A stretch of 38,963 nucleotides of DNA from Streptomyces sp. NRRL S-337 (GTDB lineage: Bacteria > Actinomycetota > Actinomycetes > Streptomycetales > Streptomycetaceae), in contig NZ_JOIX01000088.1 in assembly GCF_000720175.1 (NCBI RefSeq), positions 1 through 38,963 of the forward strand, in the 5' to 3' direction. Of this stretch, positions 22,017-33,205 are shown in pieces. Each line of letters starts with the position of its first letter. Positions within the stretch are counted from its first letter, which is position 1. A program made the translations under genes and the position numbers. The notes under the pieces are model-generated. The model worked only from the letters and a program-made list of their open reading frames with translations, was not told the origin of the DNA and did not search any database.

Positions 22017-24176
22017 CTATTCCTCCTGATCCACAGATTCACCCTCCGTGCCGCTCGGCCGGACGCTGCCCAGCCACAGCACGTCCCGCGCCCGGGTCAT
22101 CGCCACGAAGAGCCGGCTCCGCATCAGTTCGCCCTGCTCACCGGCGGTCCCCCCGCCGTCCGGCCCTTCCTTCGCCGCCGTCAGGTTCGCCTCGTAACGG
22201 GGCAGATAGACCCGTTTGAACTCCAGCCCCTTGGCCCGCCGGTAGCTGCCCAGTTTCACCGCCGCGACCGGCCGCCCGTCGTAATTCTCCAGCAGGCACA
22301 CCCGTACGCCCGCCCGGGTCAGCAGCCGCCGGTAGCGTTCGATCGCGCGGGTCGCGGGGCACAGCACCGCGGAGTCCGCCAGTTCCTGCGGGCTCAGGCC
22401 GCGCAGCACGGCCACCAGCGCCGCGTCGTGCACCGCGGGCGAGGGCAGCACCGCGCGGACCACCTCGCCGTGGTGGTACGTCAGGTCGACGTCCCGCCGG
22501 CCCGGGGTCCGCGAGCCGTCGATGTCCTCGAAGGCGTCCTCGGCGACGGCGGACAGCGCGGTGTCCACGATCTCCTTGCTGTTGCGGTAGTTGGCCCGCA
22601 GCACCTGCCCGCGGTCGCCGCGGATGTCGATACCGGCGTCCGAGAGCCGGAACCCGCCCGGATGGACGGCCTGCTGCCCGTCGCCCACCAGCAGCAGCCC
22701 GTTGGGGCTGTCCCCCACCAGGGAGTGCAGCAGCCGTACCCCCACCAGGGTGAGGTCCTGGACCTCGTCCACGACCACGGCCGCGTACGGGTGGCCGCCG
22801 CGGCCGGCCGTCTCGGCGAGCGCGAGGGAGAGCACGTCGTTGAAGTCGTGCACCGCGCGTTCCGTGCGCTGCGCCTCGTACGCCTCGTAGAGGGCCCAGA
22901 CGGCCTGCCGGTGCGGATGGCGCAGGCTGGTGCGGCGGCGCCGGCGGGGCAGCACGGCGTACTCGTCGAAGGAGGTGATCCCGCGGCCCTTGATGACGTG
23001 GTCGATCTCCTCCTTCCAGTAACGGGGCAGCGGATCGATCTCGGCCAGGCAGCTGTCCCGGCCGTGGTGCTTCCAGGCGAGGCTGAAGGCCGTCTCCGCC
23101 TTCTCCCGGTGCAGGCGCACCGGTACGTCGCGGGACTGGAGGTACTTCTGCGCCCAGTGGTGCAGGCTGCTGAACTCGACCCGGTCGGCCACCGCGGGGG
23201 CCATGGTGGCCAGGAACGTCGCCTGCACCCGCGGCAGGTTGTTGGCGAAGGTGACGTACAGGACGCGGCCGCCCGTGCGCTGGGCGAGGTACGCGGCGCG
23301 GTGCAGCGCGACGACCGTCTTGCCGGTGCCGGCCGGGCCGCTGATCCGGGCCGGGCCGGCCCAGTTGCGCCGCACCAGCGCGAGCTGGTCGGGGTCGAGG
23401 AAGGTCATCCACCGCTCGATGGGGGCCCGCCGGGCCTCGTCCATGGCGGCCCGGCGCAGCCCGTCGAGGTCGAAGAGGCCGTCGTCCGCCAAGGAGGGTG
23501 CGGCCGGCGTGGCCGCGAGCCGGTTCTGCGCGGTCCGGGCGTGCGTCCCCTCGGCCGCCGCCGGGTCCTCGTACTCGGGGAAGACCCGGCCCAGGTGCTC
23601 GGCGAGGGCCCGTACCGAGCCGGCGGAGAGCCGGGTGCGCTCCGACAGCAGCGCCGGGCCGATCTCGTGCTCGCCCAGCAGCCGCAGCCGGCCCAGCTCG
23701 GTGTCGACGCGGTGGCCGGCGAAGGCCATCAGCGGGCGGACCGCCACCGGTGACATGCCCAGCGCCGCCACCGCGCCCTCGGCGGCCTTGGTGACCGCGA
23801 GGAGTTTGCGCCGGTGCTCGTCGCGGGAGAACCCGCCGGCCCGCAGCCGCCCGCCGGACGGTTCCGGGGCGGCCCGCCAGTTCTTGACGTCGATGACGAA
23901 GACCCCGCCGGGCCCGATCAGCAGCATGTCCACGTTGGCCGCCCGGGTGCCCGGCCAGCGCCGGTCCACCAGCAGCCGCCAGCCCCGCTCGGTCAGCATC
24001 AGCAGCTGGGCGGCGATCCGCCGCTCCCCCTCGCTCGCCGCCTCCCAGCGTTCCGCCCGCTCCCGGGCGGCCCGCCACTGTTCCCTCAACAGCCGCTCCT
24101 GGCGCCGGGCCTCCTGGGCCCGCCGTGCCGCCGATCCGCCCGCCGCGCTCCCCGCCGCCGACCCGCCTGACGTCAT
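22017..24176 (-). CDS. NERD-domain UvrD/Rep-like helicase
   Basis: This is about 719 residues from ATG 24176; GTG 24191 is possible. A basic coiled N-terminus precedes a NERD nuclease-like domain at about 50-165 (NVDMLLIGPGGVFVIDVKNW). The superfamily 1 helicase spans about 260-715: Walker A GPAGTGKTVVALH, motif II VVVDEVQDL, motif III GDGQQAVHPGG, motif IV LRANYRNSKEI, motif VI VAMTRARDVL. A fused NERD and helicase suggests DNA repair or phage/plasmid defence, cutting and unwinding foreign or damaged DNA. The Fpg-type gene nearby favours repair only weakly. Confidence 0.85.
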   Translation of the reverse strand: MTSGGSAAGSAAGGSAARRAQEARRQERLLREQWRAARERAERWEAASEGERRIAAQLLMLTERGWRLLVDRRWPGTRAANVDMLLIGPGGVFVIDVKNWRAAPEPSGGRLRAGGFSRDEHRRKLLAVTKAAEGAVAALGMSPVAVRPLMAFAGHRVDTELGRLRLLGEHEIGPALLSERTRLSAGSVRALAEHLGRVFPEYEDPAAAEGTHARTAQNRLAATPAAPSLADDGLFDLDGLRRAAMDEARRAPIERWMTFLDPDQLALVRRNWAGPARISGPAGTGKTVVALHRAAYLAQRTGGRVLYVTFANNLPRVQATFLATMAPAVADRVEFSSLHHWAQKYLQSRDVPVRLHREKAETAFSLAWKHHGRDSCLAEIDPLPRYWKEEIDHVIKGRGITSFDEYAVLPRRRRRTSLRHPHRQAVWALYEAYEAQRTERAVHDFNDVLSLALAETAGRGGHPYAAVVVDEVQDLTLVGVRLLHSLVGDSPNGLLLVGDGQQAVHPGGFRLSDAGIDIRGDRGQVLRANYRNSKEIVDTALSAVAEDAFEDIDGSRTPGRRDVDLTYHHGEVVRAVLPSPAVHDAALVAVLRGLSPQELADSAVLCPATRAIERYRRLLTRAGVRVCLLENYDGRPVAAVKLGSYRRAKGLEFKRVYLPRYEANLTAAKEGPDGGGTAGEQGELMRSRLFVAMTRARDVLWLGSVRPSGTEGESVDQEE

Positions 24177-24277
24177 CCCGCGCCCCCTCACCTCGGCCCG
24201 CGTCCCACGGGGTCATGAACCATAGGTCCGTGGCACATGACGCGGTAGTGCGCACAGGAGGGGCACGGAGGCACGGC

Positions 24278-24309
24278 GCGGGCCCGTGTCCGCGGCCCCA
24301 CGGGCCCGC
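24278..24309 (-). terminator. Hairpin downstream of geosmin synthase
   Basis: GCGGGCCCGTG (24278-24288) and CACGGGCCCGC (24299-24309) form an 11-bp perfect stem with a 10-nt loop, 12 bp past the geosmin synthase stop. It probably ends that transcript before the helicase gene. Confidence 0.65.
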
Positions 24310-24320
24310 CGCGCGCACGG

Positions 24321-26627
<2,307 letters not shown>

Positions 26628-26718
26628 CTACCCCGGGGTCCGGCGCATTAGACGTTGCGGAAAACGAGCTTCCGCGTCCGCCGCTTTCTGCTCGTTCACC
26701 CACGCACCGCTGACCACT

Positions 26719-27606
26719 TCAGGCACCTTTCCGACGCCACCCTTTCGATTCCGCGGCCGTAGGGGCGGCACAGGCGGTACGGGTGGTAAGAGCGGTGCGG
26801 TCGGTACCGGCGGTACGGGCGGTGCTCAGGGCGAGTTCCGCCAGTGCTTCCGGTGCGCCCGCCTGTCCCCGTATGCCGGGGAAGGCGTTGACGTCGACGA
26901 CCACCGGCCCGTCCGGGCCGAGCAGCACGTCCACGCCGTAGACGTCCAGGCCGAAGACCCCGCCGGTGCGCAGCGCGAGCTCCGCCCAGCCCGCGGGCAG
27001 TTCGCCGGGCGGCAGCGGCCGGGTCGGCCCGCGCCCGTCCGGTGCCAGCTCCGAGCGGCGCAGCCCGGCGAAGAGCCGCCCGTCGACCACCCACAGCTTG
27101 TGGTCCCAGCCGCTGTTCGCGGTGAACTCCTGGACCACCACCGGCTCTTCGGGCCAGACGGTCGCCAGCTCCCGTAGTTCCGCGGCGGTGTCGGCGCGGG
27201 CCACCAGGTCACCGCGCCGGCTGTACCGGCTCTTGACCACCAGCGGCCCGGCCGGCTCCCCCGCCGCCGCCAGTTCCCCGACCGTGTCCACCGACCGGGT
27301 CGCGGCGAACGGCAGCCCCGCCGTGCGCGCCAGCTCCGCCATCACCACCCGGTCCTGGCAACGGGCGGTGGCCGCACTGGAGTTGAGGACCGGGGCGCCG
27401 TACGACTCCAGGCGGGCGGCCAGCGCCAGCGCCCGCGGGGTCCGTGCCTTGAGGAGGTAGACGTCGGCGAGCGCGCCGCGGTCCGGACCGGGCGCCTCAC
27501 CGTCCGGGTCCAGGTGGTCGACCCGGTGGCCGTCCCCGGTCAGCAGACGGGTGGCCGCGGCCAGCACCGGGTGCGCCGGGTCCGCCGTGATCAGGCCGAT
27601 CCTCAC
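26719..27606 (-). CDS. ATP-grasp (RimK-like) ligase, second of a coupled pair
   Basis: This 295-residue protein starts at GTG 27606, overlapping the upstream gene's TGA by four bases (GTGA). It has the ATP-grasp layout: an N-terminal pre-ATP domain (MRIGLITADPAHPVLAAATR), ATP-binding strand VVKSRYSRRGD, EPVVVQEFTANS, and the metal-binding end VVVDVNAFPG. RimK-like enzymes join an amino acid to a carboxylate through an acyl-phosphate. The substrate is unknown. A block around VYGVDVLLGPDGPVVVD is nearly identical to its partner, showing duplication or gene conversion. Confidence 0.82.
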   Translation of the reverse strand: MRIGLITADPAHPVLAAATRLLTGDGHRVDHLDPDGEAPGPDRGALADVYLLKARTPRALALAARLESYGAPVLNSSAATARCQDRVVMAELARTAGLPFAATRSVDTVGELAAAGEPAGPLVVKSRYSRRGDLVARADTAAELRELATVWPEEPVVVQEFTANSGWDHKLWVVDGRLFAGLRRSELAPDGRGPTRPLPPGELPAGWAELALRTGGVFGLDVYGVDVLLGPDGPVVVDVNAFPGIRGQAGAPEALAELALSTARTAGTDRTALTTRTACAAPTAAESKGWRRKGA

Positions 27607-28577
27607 CGGTCGCCGCCGATCGCCGCCAGCGGGACGGTCTCCGGTGCGGGCGGCGCCGCGGCCGGTGGCGCCGCAGCGGTCGGCGCTGCAGCGGCCGGCA
27701 CCCGCCGGTCGTGGCCGGTGCTGTTCCCCCTGGTCCCCCTGGTCCCGCCGTTCCCGCCGTTCCCGCCGCCCCCGCCGGCGAGCCGCAGCACCGCCGCCGA
27801 CACCCTGGCCACCGCGTCCGGCACCTGACGGAAGCTCGGGAAGTCGTTGATGTCGACGACCACCGGCCCGTCCGGGCCGAGCAGCACGTCCACGCCGTAG
27901 AGGTCGAGCCCGAAGACCGCCCCGATCTCCGCCGCGATCCCGGCGACCTCGGCGGTGAGCGGCACCTGGCGCTCCGGTACATCGGCCCCGGGATGCAGCG
28001 GCGAGCAGCGTTCGGTGGCGTACAGCTCACCGGCGACGCAGTAGACCTTCAGATCGGTACCGGAGTTGGGGACGTACGGCTGGGCGATCAGCAGCCCGCC
28101 GGCGTTCTCCGGCGCGCCCGGCCCGGTCAGCCGGCCGGGGCTCTCGACCAGCCGCACCGCGCGCCCCGAGCTGCCGTCCGCGGGCTTCACCACGAGCGGG
28201 AACGCGCTCTCGGGCAGCTGGGCGAACTCCTCGGCCCGGGCCGCCGCGTACGTCACCGGCACCGGCAGGCCGTGGGTGCGGGCGATGACCGCGGCCAGCG
28301 CCTTGTCCCGGACGCCGCGGATCGCCCGGGCGTCGTTGACCGTGGTCAGCCCGACCGCGGCGGCGGCCTCCAGCAGGGTCAGCCCCGGCCCGCCCGAGAC
28401 GGTCTTGAGGACCCAGGCGTCATGGCTGCCCGCGCGGACCGACTCGGATATCGGGATCAGCGAGCGGCCCGGCCACATGACGTCCACCTGGTGGCCCCAG
28501 GCGCCGAGTTGGCGGATCACGTCCCTGGGCATGCCGTCGTAGCGGTACTGCTCCTCCACCAGGAAGCAGAGTCTCAT
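27603..28577 (-). CDS. ATP-grasp (RimK-like) ligase, first of a coupled pair
   Basis: This 324-residue protein starts at ATG 28577, with GAGGA upstream. Its ATP-grasp core shows MRLCFLVEEQYRYDGMPRDV, then FPLVVKPADGSSGRAVRLV, GGLLIAQPYVPNSGTDLKV and VVVDINDFPSFR. The last 70 residues are a low-complexity Gly/Asn/Ala/Pro tail that is probably disordered. No carrier protein such as LysW or a PCP lies nearby, so free amino acids or peptides are the likely substrates. It probably acts with the downstream partner in one short pathway. Confidence 0.82.
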   Translation of the reverse strand: MRLCFLVEEQYRYDGMPRDVIRQLGAWGHQVDVMWPGRSLIPISESVRAGSHDAWVLKTVSGGPGLTLLEAAAAVGLTTVNDARAIRGVRDKALAAVIARTHGLPVPVTYAAARAEEFAQLPESAFPLVVKPADGSSGRAVRLVESPGRLTGPGAPENAGGLLIAQPYVPNSGTDLKVYCVAGELYATERCSPLHPGADVPERQVPLTAEVAGIAAEIGAVFGLDLYGVDVLLGPDGPVVVDINDFPSFRQVPDAVARVSAAVLRLAGGGGGNGGNGGTRGTRGNSTGHDRRVPAAAAPTAAAPPAAAPPAPETVPLAAIGGDR

Positions 28578-28933
28578 CGGGGCATCCTCGTCATCGCCGC
28601 GCGTCCGTCCACCGTCCGCCCGGCAGATCCATGACACATCAGGATCCCACGCGGGGCCCGGCAGGGGCCGTGAGGGCCCGTGCGCCGCTACGGATCCCCG
28701 CCCGCCCCATGTTTCGGCGAGGTTACGCCACCCACCGCGCCCGTCACCCGTGCCCTGACCAGGTGCGCCACCGGTCCCGCCGGGCCCAGCGCCACCCCCC
28801 ACCCCACCTCGTGAATCCCGCATGCCGGAACCCTTGTTCCGCTTCTGGTGCGGTCCTAGGGTCGGGCCACCCCGGGGACGGATCGACGGACGGTACGCAC
28901 CACGTACCGCAGTACGGGAAGCAGGCGAGCGGG
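28578..28933. other. Intergenic region between divergent units
   Basis: This stretch separates the ATP-grasp pair (leftward) from the amidohydrolase (rightward) and should hold both promoters. It contains the 17-nt motif at 28717-28733. No convincing extra gene was seen; in-frame starts upstream of the amidohydrolase would add only Pro/Arg/His-rich sequence. Confidence 0.5.
28717..28733 (-). promoter_or_regulatory. 17-nt intergenic motif, copy 1
   Basis: GCGAGGTTACGCCACCC is identical to 32958-32974. Read on the minus strand it contains CGTAACCT, where TAACCT fits the TANNNT -10 pattern. A TGAC lies 17 bp before it, giving a plausible promoter for the ATP-grasp pair. It may instead be an operator. 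Confidence 0.4.
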
Positions 28934-30385
28934 TTGGCGAACGAACAGCACAGCGGATTCGGCCGGCGGGGATTCCTGGCCGGCATGGGCGGCATCATCG
29001 GCGCATCGGGACTCGGCGGCGCGAGCCCGGCCGCGGCCGCGGCACCCCACCACGGGCCGCGCCCCGAGGACTTCCACGGCCACCGGCAACTGCTCGTGCC
29101 CGAGCTGCTGCTCCTGCCCGAGGGCCCGGTGCGCGACCGGGCGGTCCTCGTCTCCGGCGGCACCTTCCGCGCCGTCGGACCGGCCGAACAGCTCATCGCC
29201 GCCCACCGCGACCTGCAACCGGTCCGCCTGGACGGCCACTTGCTGATGCCCGGCTTCGTGGACGCGCACCACCACCTGACCCAGAGCTTCGGCAAGGCCC
29301 AGTCCTTCGGCCAGCCCTCGGAGATCTTCAAGACCGTCTGGGAACCGCTGGAACACGCCCTCGACGAGGAGAGCGCCTACGTCTCCGCCAAACTCGCCGC
29401 CCTGGAGGCGCTGCGCGGCGGCTTCACCACCGTCGCCGACGCCGGCACCCGCGCCCCCGTCGACGTCCGGGCGATCGCCAGGGGCACCGAGGAAGCCGGC
29501 ATCCGCTGCGTACTGGGCAAGATCGTCTCCGACGGCACCGGCGGCCCCGCCCACCTCGAACGGTGGGACGGCCACCCCCTCGTCCACCCCTCCCTGGCCA
29601 TCGCCGTCCCCGAGGACGCCACCGCCGAGACCCTCAAGAAGACCGCCGCACTGTGTGCCGAGGCCGGCGCGGTCCTCCAGATCCACGTCAACGAGCACCT
29701 CGCCTCCGTGGAACGCTCGTTGAAGAGCGTCGGCCGGCGCCCCGTCGAACACCTCCACCACATCGGCGCGCTGGGCCCGCACACCCTCGGCGCCCACGCC
29801 ACCCTCCTCACCCCCACCGAGATGCGGCTGCTGGCCGACTCCGGCGCGGCGATCAGCTACAACCCGGTGGCCAGCGCCTGGAAGGGCAACGGCGTCACCC
29901 ACGCCACCATGCTGGCCGCCATGGGCGTCCGGTTCGGCATGGGCACCGACGGCACCCGCGGCGACGGCTTCCGGCTGATCGACGCCGGCGAGACCGCCCA
30001 GCGGCTCGCGTACGGCCTGGGCTCCGGCGACTCGGTCTGCGGCGCCGGCCGGATGTGGCTGGACCACGCCACCGCCCGCAGCGCCGACGCCCTCGGCCTC
30101 GGCAAGGTCACCGGCGAGATCGCCACCGGCAAGGCCGCCGACTACCTCGTCGTGAACCTCGACGTCCCCGAACTCACCCCCTCCTACGACCTGAGCTGGG
30201 AACTCGTCCGGCTCGCGAACCGCGACCAGATCGCCGCCGTCGTCGTGGCCGGCCGCCTCCGCCTGTGGCACGGCCGGCCCACCGACTGGGACGCCCACGC
30301 CCTGGTCACCCGCGCCGCGGACCTCGGCCCCCGGGTCGTCGAACGCGCAAAGATCCAACGGGTGGAGCCGGTGTACGACTCGTAG
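28934..30385 (+). CDS. Tat-exported amidohydrolase (cytosine deaminase-like)
   Basis: This is about 483 residues from TTG 28934; the start is inferred because the twin-arginine signal begins 10 residues later (GRRGFLAGMGGIIGASG, then an AAAAAP cleavage region). The amidohydrolase metal motifs are present: GFVDAHHHLTQ (HxH), LQIHVNEH, and MGTDGTRGD for the catalytic Asp. The layout fits the MtaD/SsnA and atrazine-chlorohydrolase-like group that deaminates or dechlorinates N-heterocycles, so export of this enzyme by Tat is notable. Its substrate is not readable. It is divergent from the ATP-grasp pair. Confidence 0.82.
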   Translation: MANEQHSGFGRRGFLAGMGGIIGASGLGGASPAAAAAPHHGPRPEDFHGHRQLLVPELLLLPEGPVRDRAVLVSGGTFRAVGPAEQLIAAHRDLQPVRLDGHLLMPGFVDAHHHLTQSFGKAQSFGQPSEIFKTVWEPLEHALDEESAYVSAKLAALEALRGGFTTVADAGTRAPVDVRAIARGTEEAGIRCVLGKIVSDGTGGPAHLERWDGHPLVHPSLAIAVPEDATAETLKKTAALCAEAGAVLQIHVNEHLASVERSLKSVGRRPVEHLHHIGALGPHTLGAHATLLTPTEMRLLADSGAAISYNPVASAWKGNGVTHATMLAAMGVRFGMGTDGTRGDGFRLIDAGETAQRLAYGLGSGDSVCGAGRMWLDHATARSADALGLGKVTGEIATGKAADYLVVNLDVPELTPSYDLSWELVRLANRDQIAAVVVAGRLRLWHGRPTDWDAHALVTRAADLGPRVVERAKIQRVEPVYDS

Positions 30386-30573
30386 GACCGGCCCGGGCAC
30401 GGGGCTCCCCTGCAGGCGCATCCACGGGTCCACCCACAGGCCGACGGGCCCACCCACGGTTCCCACCCACGGGACCACCCTCGGGCCCGCCCACGGGAAT
30501 ACCCGCCACCCCCAGGCCGTTGGTGGCCCCGAGGGGGCTCCCGGACCCCCTAGGGAATCTGTTCGACCCCTCC

Positions 30574-32160
30574 CTAGGGGACCACCCGCCGCCCCCACCC
30601 CCTGGGTTCCCCGGGCTCCCTGGGTTCCCCGGGTTCCGTGGGTTCCCCGGGTTCCGTGGGTTCCCTGGGTTCCCCGGGGTCCGTGGGCCCCCCGGGCATC
30701 CAGCAAGCCACCAGCACCGCCGTGCCGGCCAGCACCGCGGCCAGGGTCAGCGTCGCGCTGTGCAGGCCGTCCGTGAACGCCGCGACGACCGCGTCGCGCA
30801 CCCCCGGATCGGACGTACGGGCCTTTGCCGCCGCGACCGTCGTCGGTGCGCCCGGCCCGGCCAGCGGCGCGGGCAGCCGCGCGGTGAAGACCGCGGTGGT
30901 CACCGTGCCGGTCACCGCGATGCCCACCGCGCTGCCCAACTCCCGGCTCAGACTCTGCAGTCCGGACCCGGTCCCGGCCCGCTCGGGCGGCAGCGCGGCC
31001 ATCATGGCGTGCGACAGCAGCGGGGTCGCGATCCCGCAGCCCAGCGCGGTCAGCCCGGCACCCAGCGCATAGAGCGGATACGGGGTACGGGCGTCGGCGG
31101 CGGACACCGTGCACAACCCGCCGGCCAGCACCAGCATGCCCACCACGACCGCGCCCCGCCGCCCGCACCAGCGCTCCAGCAGCAGCCCGCACCGCGGCCC
31201 GGCCAGCAGCGCCCCGGCCATCGGGAGCAGCCGCAGTCCCGCCCCGAACGGCCCGTACCCCTTCGCGTACTGCAAATACTGGCCGTTGAGATAGAACAGG
31301 CCGAACATGCCGGTGAACAGCGCCGCCATGCCCACCGCCCCGGCCCGCACCGCCGGCCGCGCGAACAGCCGCGGATCCAACAGCGGTCGTGCCGAACGGA
31401 GTTCACCGCGGACCCACCCCGCCAGCAGCACTCCGCCCGCGCCGAACGCCCCCAGCACCACCGGACTGCCCCACCCCTCCCCCGGCCCGCTGACGATCCC
31501 GTAGAGCAGCGCCAGCAACCCCCCGGTGAACAGCACGCTGCCGCCCGCCGGCACCGGACCCGCTCGGCCGCCACCCACCGCGGCCGGAGCGACCACCGCG
31601 ACCAGCAGCAGCGCACCGAGCGCCAGCGGCACCACACAGCAGAAAAGCGTCCGCCAGCTCCCGTACTCGATGGCCGCCCCGCCACCGACGTTCCCCCATA
31701 CGGCGGCGAGCCCGGTCATCGACGCCCACACGGCGATCGCCCTGCGCCGCTCCCGGTCCCCGCGCCCCTCCACCAGCAGCGCCAGCGTCGTCGGCAACAC
31801 GGCCGCGGCGCCCACCCCGCTGATCATCCGCCCGGCGATCACCCACCCCACCCGTTCCGCCACCGCACAGACCACCGCGCCGAGCGTGAACACCCCCAGC
31901 CCGCACAGCAGCGTCCCCTTGCGCCCCCACCGGTCGGCGAGCGCGCCCGCCGGCACCAGCAGACCGGCGAAGACCACGACATAGCCGTCCACGACCCAGA
32001 CCACCGCCTGCGCCGACGGGTGCAGCGCACTCGCCGACAGGTCCGGCAGCGCCAGGTTGACCGCGGACACCATGCCCACGACCAGGCTGACGCACAGGCA
32101 CATCGCGACGGTCAGCGCCGCACGCCGCCCCCGCGCGGCCGCAACCGGCTCACTCCACAA
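30574..32160 (-). CDS. DHA2-family MFS exporter
   Basis: This is about 528 residues if TTG 32160 is used; ATG 32103 is an alternative. Motif A reads GALADRWGRKGTLL, and further helices match a 14-helix drug/H+ antiporter (RMISGVGAAAVLPTTLALL; SLSRELGSAVGIAVTGTV). The last 35 residues are a hydrophilic GEPREPTEP repeat tail, unusual for this family. The proposed start overlaps the GntR gene's end by 11 bp, so the GntR protein probably controls it and binds the exported compound or a precursor. Confidence 0.87.
   Translation of the reverse strand: MWSEPVAAARGRRAALTVAMCLCVSLVVGMVSAVNLALPDLSASALHPSAQAVVWVVDGYVVVFAGLLVPAGALADRWGRKGTLLCGLGVFTLGAVVCAVAERVGWVIAGRMISGVGAAAVLPTTLALLVEGRGDRERRRAIAVWASMTGLAAVWGNVGGGAAIEYGSWRTLFCCVVPLALGALLLVAVVAPAAVGGGRAGPVPAGGSVLFTGGLLALLYGIVSGPGEGWGSPVVLGAFGAGGVLLAGWVRGELRSARPLLDPRLFARPAVRAGAVGMAALFTGMFGLFYLNGQYLQYAKGYGPFGAGLRLLPMAGALLAGPRCGLLLERWCGRRGAVVVGMLVLAGGLCTVSAADARTPYPLYALGAGLTALGCGIATPLLSHAMMAALPPERAGTGSGLQSLSRELGSAVGIAVTGTVTTAVFTARLPAPLAGPGAPTTVAAAKARTSDPGVRDAVVAAFTDGLHSATLTLAAVLAGTAVLVACWMPGGPTDPGEPREPTEPGEPTEPGEPREPGEPRGWGRRVVP
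30601..30690. repeat. GC-rich tandem repeats coding for the exporter's tail
   Basis: Units built on TGGGTTCCC and GGGTTCCG repeat about eight times with a 9 or 18-bp period. On the minus strand they encode a GEP-R/T-EP repeat. The 188 bp before the array (30386-30573) holds only similar CCCACGG-rich sequence and no gene. Confidence 0.75.
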
Positions 32161-32908
32161 CGGAGTTGACGTCCCGCGCCCGGTCCAGCGTGGCCTGCAG
32201 CGTCAGCCGGTCCCCCCGCAGATGGATGAACTCCAGGTCGGCCGGCCGCCCGTCGGCCAGCCGGGTCAGCCGCTCCACCGCGAGCACCGCCCCGCCCTCC
32301 GGCATCGCCAGCACCTCACACGTCGCCGGATCCGCGACCACCGCCCGCACCGACACCTCCGCCCGGCCCAGCGGCGCCCCCGCCACCCGCTCGATCAGAT
32401 CGAAGACGTCATGCCGCTCCAGCGTCGCCCGCCCCCGCGCCAGCAACGGCTCCCCGACCTCCGGAATCAGATACGTACAGTCCAGCGACAACGGCGCCCC
32501 GTCCACCCGCCGCAACCGCTCCAGATAGACCGCCGCCGCCCCCTCCGCCAGCCCCAGCCGCCGCGCCACCGCCAACGGCGGCCGCACGCTGCGCGCCTCC
32601 CGCACCTCGTTGACGACCACGCCGTGCCGCTGCAGCACCTCCGCCAGCCCGGACAGCTCCCCCAGAGGATGCTGGTACGTCCGTCCGGCCACCACGGTGC
32701 CCACCCCCCGGCGCCGCTCCACCAGACCCTCGTCCCGCAGCAGCCCCAGCGCCTCCCGCACGGTGTTCCGCGACGTACCGAACTCGGCCACCAGCGCCCG
32801 CTCGTCCGGCAGCACCCCGCCCGGGAACGCCCCGCGCAGCACCTGGCCCCGCAGCACATGCGCCACCCGGCGCGCCTGATCCGCCCGCCGCCCCTGTTCC
32901 GCCGCCAT
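32150..32908 (-). CDS. GntR-family (HutC/UTRA type) regulator
   Basis: This 252-residue protein starts at ATG 32908 behind GGAGGAGG. The winged helix is at about residues 10-75 (VLPDERALVAEFGTSRNTVR, then EGLVERRRGVGTVV). The UTRA ligand domain fills the rest (GLAEGAAAVYLERLRRVDG, LIERVAGAPLGRAEVSV). UTRA domains bind small metabolites and release the protein from its operator. It is co-transcribed with the MFS exporter and lies 53 bp from copy 2 of the 17-nt motif, which may be its operator or promoter. Confidence 0.9.
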   Translation of the reverse strand: MAAEQGRRADQARRVAHVLRGQVLRGAFPGGVLPDERALVAEFGTSRNTVREALGLLRDEGLVERRRGVGTVVAGRTYQHPLGELSGLAEVLQRHGVVVNEVREARSVRPPLAVARRLGLAEGAAAVYLERLRRVDGAPLSLDCTYLIPEVGEPLLARGRATLERHDVFDLIERVAGAPLGRAEVSVRAVVADPATCEVLAMPEGGAVLAVERLTRLADGRPADLEFIHLRGDRLTLQATLDRARDVNSVVE

Positions 32909-32957
32909 CCGCAAGCCCTCCTCCCGCCGCCCGAGACGCTAGGCGACCGGCGTTGCC

Positions 32958-32974
32958 GCGAGGTTACGCCACCC
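32958..32974 (-). promoter_or_regulatory. 17-nt intergenic motif, copy 2
   Basis: GCGAGGTTACGCCACCC lies about 50 bp upstream of the GntR start and is identical to 28717-28733. On the minus strand CGTAACCT sits at a good distance for a -10 element of the GntR-MFS operon. Confidence 0.4.
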
Positions 32975-33205
32975 CACCTGACCTGCACAGATCCCTGAAC
33001 TGCCGGTTTGCGGGACGGGCCCGGGGCTGCGCCACCGCCCGCCGCCCGCGGACCGCTACCGTGAGGCGATCACGCACACCGTGCGTACCGCCCGGCGAGC
33101 ACGCGCGCACGCCACCCGGCACTCACACGCGCACGGCGTCCGTCGATCACCCGCTCACGCGCTCACGCGCTCACACAGGACTCGGACGGACAGGGAGGTC
33201 CAGCA

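Noticed and set aside
28822..32169. A 1115-residue plus-strand open frame
   Set aside because: It is a shadow of the amidohydrolase and of the minus-strand exporter, with Arg/Pro/His-rich nonsense composition.
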